Origin: an uncultured Porphyromonas sp.
GTDB lineage: Bacteria; Bacteroidota; Bacteroidia; Bacteroidales; Porphyromonadaceae
Assembly (NCBI RefSeq): GCF_947254915.1
Contig: NZ_CAMYEZ010000092.1
Coordinates: 1 to 9,377, forward strand
Direction of reading: 5' to 3'
DNA length: 9,377 nucleotides
Shown: in pieces, positions 6,077 through 9,377 of the stretch
Numbering within the stretch: position 1 is the stretch's first letter
Layout: each line of letters opens with the position of its first letter
The notes under the pieces: generated by a model
Told to the model about the DNA's origin: nothing
What the model saw: only the letters and a program-made list of their open reading frames with translations
Databases searched by the model: none
Made by a program: the position numbers and the translations under genes

Positions 6077-6766
6077 ATGCCCACGCCTCTCGTCACTCTA
6101 GACTCTATCTGCAAGTCCTTTGGCTCTCTGCAAATACTCAAAGAGATAACCCTCTCGATACATCAAAGCGAGATAACCTCTATCGTCGGGCCTAGCGGTG
6201 CGGGCAAGACGACGCTCCTGCAGATCATCGGCACGCTACTCAAGCCGGACAAGGGGCAACTGCTCATCAACGGGGTTGATCCTTTTACCCTCTCGGCTCA
6301 GAAGCAGGCGCACTTTCGCAATAGTCAGATAGGCTTCGTCTTTCAGTTTCACCAGTTGCTACCTGAGTTCACGGCAGTAGAGAATGTTGCCATCCCCGCT
6401 ATGATCGCTGGCATGAGCAAGCGCCAAGCACTCAGCGAAGCGGAGCAGATACTGACCCAGCTCGGGCTAGCCGATCGTCTGAAGCACCGTCCGGCACAGC
6501 TCTCGGGAGGTGAGAAACAGCGCACAGCCGTGGCGCGTGCACTGATCAATCGCCCCACGCTCATCCTAGCCGACGAACCCTCTGGGAGCCTTGACACACA
6601 ACGCAAGGAGGAGCTCATCGAGCTGTTCTTTGAGCTACGATACCAGCTCGGACAGACCTTCCTGATCGTGACGCACGACGAAGACTTTGCGCAACGAGCC
6701 GACCGCGCCATCTCACTACAAGATGGACGCATCATAGCCGACACCGCAACCTCGGAAGAGTTATGA
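6077..6766 (+). CDS. lolD: LolD-type ABC transporter ATP-binding protein
   Basis: A 229-residue stand-alone ABC ATPase of the LolD/MacB-like class. Motifs are complete: Walker A GPSGAGKTT (38-46), Q-loop Q90 in FVFQFHQLLPEFTAVENV (87-104, the typical LolD block), signature LSGGEKQR (142-149), Walker B LILADEP (162-168), D-loop SGSLD (169-173), and switch His200 in VTHD. LolD powers LolCE, which releases lipoproteins from the inner membrane for transfer to the outer membrane. No permease gene lies next to it; in Bacteroidota the LolCE-type permease is often encoded elsewhere, so a LolD role is likely but a MacB- or FtsE-like partner cannot be excluded. The length is close to E. coli LolD (233). 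Its stop overlaps the start of the next gene by ATGA, implying translational coupling. Confidence 0.85.
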   Translation: MPTPLVTLDSICKSFGSLQILKEITLSIHQSEITSIVGPSGAGKTTLLQIIGTLLKPDKGQLLINGVDPFTLSAQKQAHFRNSQIGFVFQFHQLLPEFTAVENVAIPAMIAGMSKRQALSEAEQILTQLGLADRLKHRPAQLSGGEKQRTAVARALINRPTLILADEPSGSLDTQRKEELIELFFELRYQLGQTFLIVTHDEDFAQRADRAISLQDGRIIADTATSEEL

Positions 6767-7491
6767 GTAGCTTCAAGAGAGGACGCATAGAGACTTGGGT
6801 GCTGATAGCCGTCAGCCTCATCATACTCTCGGCCATCGGCAAGGTGCTTTGGGACAATAATTACAATGCGCAGCCACTTGCATCACTGGCGGGGCAGACT
6901 ATGAGTGAGCAAATGGGCGCTCTTCCCACGGACTCCACACAAAGACGAGCTGGCGGGACCTACGCACCGCCTATACAGCCTAATAAGTCCTACAAAGAAG
7001 GGGGCAACTCCTCGCAAGGTGTCGAGCTGTCGGCCGATTACGTGGGAGCGCCTGACAGACCGCAGTACACTTCACAGCCGAAGCTCCGAGAGGGACAGCG
7101 CATAGACCTCAATAGTGCTGACACATTGGCACTCCAACAAGTTCCCGGTATCGGTCCCAGCTTTGCCAGGCGCATCGCTAGGTATCGTGACCAGCTAGGT
7201 GGTTACTACACCGTGCTACAGCTACAAGAGGTTTTCGGCATGGAGCCAGATAGGTACCAGCGTATCAAGCCCTTCTTCTATATCGGGGTGAAGAACTACA
7301 GTACTGCCTTCCAGTCCCTACGTAGCGACAGCATCCCCGCTCATCCCTACCTTAATTACCGTCAGCAAATGGCTCTAGCACGGAGCATTCGTAAGAACGG
7401 GACCATAGATTCGTGGCACCGCATCATGAGTCTTGAGGAGTTCAATCGGGATGACAGCGTACGCCTCTCCCACTACTTTCACTTCAAGTGA
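6763..7491 (+). CDS. Membrane-anchored helix-hairpin-helix (ComEA-like) protein
   Basis: A 242-residue protein with a short basic N-terminus, one membrane helix (about 11-29), a low-complexity Ser/Gln/Pro-rich linker (about 35-112), and a ComEA-type HhH domain (114-172): IDLNSADTLALQQVPGIG (114-131) is the classic start, with the VPGIG hairpin at 127-131. A second, degenerate helical HhH-like unit (about 193-240) includes HPYLNYRQQ (194-202) and a final SHYFHF. This layout, an N-terminal anchor plus one or two ComEA modules, is common in Bacteroidota, where it is usually annotated only as HhH domain protein. It may bind DNA on the periplasmic side, as ComEA does in uptake, but that role is inference. 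It is translationally coupled to the ABC ATPase gene (4-base overlap) and is last in the run. It ends 9 bases from the convergent PAP2 gene. Confidence 0.85.
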   Translation: MSSFKRGRIETWVLIAVSLIILSAIGKVLWDNNYNAQPLASLAGQTMSEQMGALPTDSTQRRAGGTYAPPIQPNKSYKEGGNSSQGVELSADYVGAPDRPQYTSQPKLREGQRIDLNSADTLALQQVPGIGPSFARRIARYRDQLGGYYTVLQLQEVFGMEPDRYQRIKPFFYIGVKNYSTAFQSLRSDSIPAHPYLNYRQQMALARSIRKNGTIDSWHRIMSLEEFNRDDSVRLSHYFHFK

Positions 7492-7500
7492 GCGCATAGC

Positions 7501-8205
7501 CTACCAGCCCGCCTGCCCTTTCATCACGCCCATCAGCTCTCCAGCGAAAGCAAAGAGGAAGAGTATGTAGACGCAAAGGAATGCGGTCAAATATCCGATT
7601 GTCGAGGCGCAGAGACGGCTTTGAGGTGCCGAGGGGTGCACGTTGTAGAGCTTGACACGTAGCCAGCGGTAGAGCAGATAGACTAAGTATCCCAGCAGTA
7701 GTCCTAGACAGGCTCCTGGCACCACGTCCGTGATGAAGTGAACGCCTAGATAGATGCGACTATACGCAGTAGTCAAGGCTAGTGCAAAGACGACAAGCGT
7801 GTACCAGCGATTGCGAAAAGCCAGTGAGGTAAACATCGCCAGCGCCATAAAGTTGGTCGCATGCCCTGAGATGAAGCCATACCCCCACGCTTTGTAGCCA
7901 TAGACCGACTGCACTAAGTCTGCCGTCAGAGGATGGTAAGAGGGTCGTAACCGCTCAAAGTAAGGCTTGATCAAGCCACTAGAGAGCTGGTCGGCCACTG
8001 TAATCAGGAGCGCCAGCATAACCACGAGGAGGATAGACTCGCGGAGAGGCTTCTTGGCAAAAAGGAAGACAACCAGTCCGAAAGCAACAGCAATCCACGG
8101 CCAGCGTGAAGAGATGAGGTACATAAAGGCATCCCAGTAAGGGGTGTGGGTCGCGTTGAGCGTGAGAAAGAGCGAGCGCTCCCAGAGAGCTAATTGTTCG
8201 ACCAT
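7501..8205 (-). CDS. PAP2-family membrane phosphatase
   Basis: A 234-residue integral membrane protein with about six helices (roughly 36-50, 56-74, 117-130, 134-148, 161-180, 201-222). All three PAP2 signature motifs are intact: KPYFERLRP (80-88, K-x6-RP), SGH (113-115) with the catalytic His115, and SR-x5-H-x3-D (149-160) with the nucleophile His156 and Asp160. Such enzymes remove phosphate from lipid substrates at the outer face of the inner membrane. Candidates are undecaprenyl pyrophosphate recycling (BacA-independent UppP type) or lipid A dephosphorylation (LpxE/LpxF type). The sequence alone does not separate these. The extra C-terminal helix after a 20-residue linker is common in the Bacteroidota members. 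It lies 32 bases downstream of the BatE-like gene, so the two are probably one transcript. Confidence 0.9.
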   Translation of the reverse strand: MVEQLALWERSLFLTLNATHTPYWDAFMYLISSRWPWIAVAFGLVVFLFAKKPLRESILLVVMLALLITVADQLSSGLIKPYFERLRPSYHPLTADLVQSVYGYKAWGYGFISGHATNFMALAMFTSLAFRNRWYTLVVFALALTTAYSRIYLGVHFITDVVPGACLGLLLGYLVYLLYRWLRVKLYNVHPSAPQSRLCASTIGYLTAFLCVYILFLFAFAGELMGVMKGQAGW

Positions 8206-8237
8206 ATCTTCGTTACGTTGACTTCCGAGTGAGATGA

Positions 8238-9077
8238 TTATTGATTGACAGCGACAGGCTCTACATTAGCTTTAGGCAGCCACCCCTCTGTCCCATCAGG
8301 TAGTACGACATGCAGATAGGAGCCACCCTCGGCTGTAGATGCGATGCATAGCTCGGCACCATCGTACAGCTCCGTCACTGGCTCAGCCACTGCGGGGTCA
8401 TCCTCTAGAGCATATAGCGGAGCCTTGACACTGCACACGACAGCTACGTCCGTCTGCTTATCATAGTGACGACGATGTAGTATCATCAGTAAGGTACAGC
8501 CCCACAAGAGTAGCAGAATAAGCATCGCATAGAAAGATGTTCGTCGCACCCCCCTTGAGCGTCCCAAGAAGAAAGCCAAGCAAGTGACAACTGCCCCCAC
8601 AAAAAGGACAATAGATATAACCAGCCAACCACTCATAGGAAGTGCATAAGCACAGGAATCTGCCCAGCGCCGTACGATCGGGTACTCCATAGAGGGCATA
8701 TTCATCCTCGCCTCCGCGGCTAGGCGCAGATTGTGTCGTGCTTCCTTATAGTCTGGCGTCAGCAGTAGCGCCTTGCGATAGCTCACGATAGCCCATCCCC
8801 GCTGCTCCGTCTGGCTATAAGCGACACCTGCACGGTAGTAGCAAAGGCTCTGCAGACTTTCTCTCCCTGAGCACTCCTCGGCTGTACGGTCGTACATCTT
8901 AGCAGCTTGCTCATAGCGTCCCGCCTTGTAGAGCGTGTCCGCCTCTACAAAGGTCTGCGGTAGTTGCTCCGTATCCGAGAGGTCTGCACGACCACAAGAG
9001 CATAAGAGGAGACACCCCACAAGAAGCGTCGCCAAGACACTGCACACGCACTTACCGTCTCTATTTAGTATCATCAT
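8238..9077 (-). CDS. batE: BatE-like TPR/SH3 membrane lipoprotein
   Basis: A 279-residue protein with the order of parts expected of BatE (Bacteroides aerotolerance family). There is an N-terminal signal segment (about 11-28) with a plausible lipobox LCSC ending at Cys28. Two TPR units follow (about 40-112; e.g. ADTLYKAGRYEQAAKMYDR at 46-64 and YYRAGVAYSQTEQRGWAIVSY at 80-100, the latter being the NLGNAYY-type repeat). Two membrane helices (about 150-171 and 181-200) follow, then a C-terminal SH3-like domain (about 210-275) ending with DGTEGWLPKANVEPV. Bat genes are usually in one block with moxR, batA, batB, batC and batD, but here none of those is adjacent: a tRNA-Gly gene lies upstream and PAP2 downstream. 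The physiological role of BatE is unclear. The start could be either of the two adjacent Met codons. No promoter was recognised upstream. Confidence 0.72.
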   Translation of the reverse strand: MMILNRDGKCVCSVLATLLVGCLLLCSCGRADLSDTEQLPQTFVEADTLYKAGRYEQAAKMYDRTAEECSGRESLQSLCYYRAGVAYSQTEQRGWAIVSYRKALLLTPDYKEARHNLRLAAEARMNMPSMEYPIVRRWADSCAYALPMSGWLVISIVLFVGAVVTCLAFFLGRSRGVRRTSFYAMLILLLLWGCTLLMILHRRHYDKQTDVAVVCSVKAPLYALEDDPAVAEPVTELYDGAELCIASTAEGGSYLHVVLPDGTEGWLPKANVEPVAVNQ

Positions 9078-9127
9078 ATATTTAACTCACTTTCCCTACA
9101 TTGGCTCAGGACAGGCTCTCCTGATAC

Positions 9128-9156
9128 AAAAAAAGAGCGGCAACTCGTACCGCTCT
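9128..9156 (-). terminator. Intrinsic terminator of the tRNA transcript
   Basis: Read on the minus strand, a 9-pair stem (AGAGCGGTA with TGCCGCTCT, one T-G wobble) closes a 5-base loop and runs directly into a run of seven T (9134 down to 9128). It sits 21 bases after the 3' end of tRNA-Gly and marks the end of the tRNA transcription unit, separating it from the BatE-like gene. A second small inverted repeat (TCAGGA/TCCTGA, 9106-9124) lies just beyond it. Confidence 0.9.
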
Positions 9157-9177
9157 ATCAATCATTTACTCATTTTG

Positions 9178-9250
9178 AGCGGAAGACGGGGCTCAAACCC
9201 GCGACCCTCAGCTTGGAAGGCTGATGCTCTATCAACTGAGCTACTTCCGC
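9178..9250 (-). tRNA. tRNA-Gly (anticodon TCC)
   Basis: The 73-nt gene folds as a standard class I tRNA: acceptor stem GCGGAAG/CTTCCGC, D-arm, anticodon stem-loop with loop CTTCCAA and anticodon TCC at 9217-9215, T-arm with GTTTGAGCC, and discriminator T (9178), as usual for tRNA-Gly. The 3' CCA is not encoded. It is 44 bases downstream of tRNA-Tyr on the same strand. Confidence 0.97.
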
Positions 9251-9294
9251 ATAGACACGACCTCATCAGTCGTCCGAAGGCTGTGACTACATCG

Positions 9295-9377
9295 TGGGCA
9301 GTGATGGATTCGAACCACCGTAGGCTTACGCCAGCTGAGTTACAGTCAGCCCCATTTGGCCACTCTGGTAACTGCCC
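9295..9377 (-). tRNA. tRNA-Tyr (anticodon GTA)
   Basis: The 83-nt class II tRNA has acceptor stem GGGCAGT/ACTGCCC, anticodon stem GCTGA/TCAGC, loop CTGTAAC with anticodon GTA at 9343-9341, a long variable arm (GGC GTAA GCC), T-arm GGTTCGAATCC, and discriminator A (9295), as expected for tRNA-Tyr. The 3' CCA is not encoded. The 5' end coincides with the end of the window, so the promoter and any tRNA genes further upstream are outside it. Confidence 0.97.

Noticed and set aside
6349..6744. 131-codon minus-strand open frame inside the ABC ATPase gene
   Set aside because: Antisense shadow of a gene with complete ABC motifs; the deduced Ser/Arg-rich sequence has no family features.
9251..9294. 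CTGATGAG within a small hairpin between the two tRNA genes, suggestive of a hammerhead ribozyme core
   Set aside because: The 5-bp hairpin (9257-9261 with 9269-9273) is real, but the GAAA core strand and the three-stem layout are absent. It is a tRNA spacer hairpin.
1..9377. Defence system, prophage, CRISPR array or toxin-antitoxin pair
   Set aside because: No direct-repeat/spacer array, no integrase, transposase, nuclease or toxin-like gene is present; all eight genes belong to housekeeping or widespread envelope families.

Overview
The window looks like chromosomal DNA of a Bacteroidota bacterium, most likely a Porphyromonas-type Bacteroidales. The pointers are a TAnnTTTG-type -7 promoter element (1784-1791), start codons without clear Shine-Dalgarno sequences, moderately high GC, and gene families common in that group (DUF1015 and multi-copy DUF349 proteins, a BatE-like TPR/SH3 protein, a ComEA-like HhH protein with a membrane anchor). 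The genus is an inference from family resemblance and was not tested.

Layout. 29-1273 (+): a complete DUF1015 protein, closed by a strong intrinsic terminator (1309-1345). 1274-2009: a 736-base stretch without a convincing gene. It holds the terminator, a perfect 10-bp hairpin whose sequence resembles an insertion-sequence end, three tandem copies of a 21-bp unit, and then a promoter plus a roughly 210-nt leader with several stem-loops. 2010-4001 (+): a 663-residue protein with about five DUF349 repeats. 4002-4181: a spacer with two strong inverted repeats. 4182-7491 (+): a compact four-gene run, mltG (septal/endolytic transglycosylase), tcdA (tRNA ct6A dehydratase), a LolD-type ABC ATPase, and a membrane-anchored helix-hairpin-helix protein; the gaps are 12 and 14 bases, then a 4-base ATGA overlap. 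7501-9077 (-): a convergent pair, transcribed batE-like gene first and then a six-helix PAP2 phosphatase. 9128-9377 (-): tRNA-Tyr(GTA) and tRNA-Gly(TCC), followed by a clear intrinsic terminator.

Working together. The four-gene run mixes envelope work (peptidoglycan chain termination, lipoprotein-export ATPase) with tRNA modification, and is probably one transcript of housekeeping genes. The minus-strand pair is also envelope-related (lipid phosphatase and membrane-anchored TPR protein). The two opposing transcripts meet stop to stop with 9 bases between them and no visible terminator.

I see no phage, CRISPR, toxin-antitoxin or secretion cluster and no clear new multi-gene system. The parts that merit a second look are non-coding: the structured leader of the DUF349 gene, including a terminator-like hairpin at the predicted 5' end and competing pairings, and the MITE-like repeat cassette just upstream of it.
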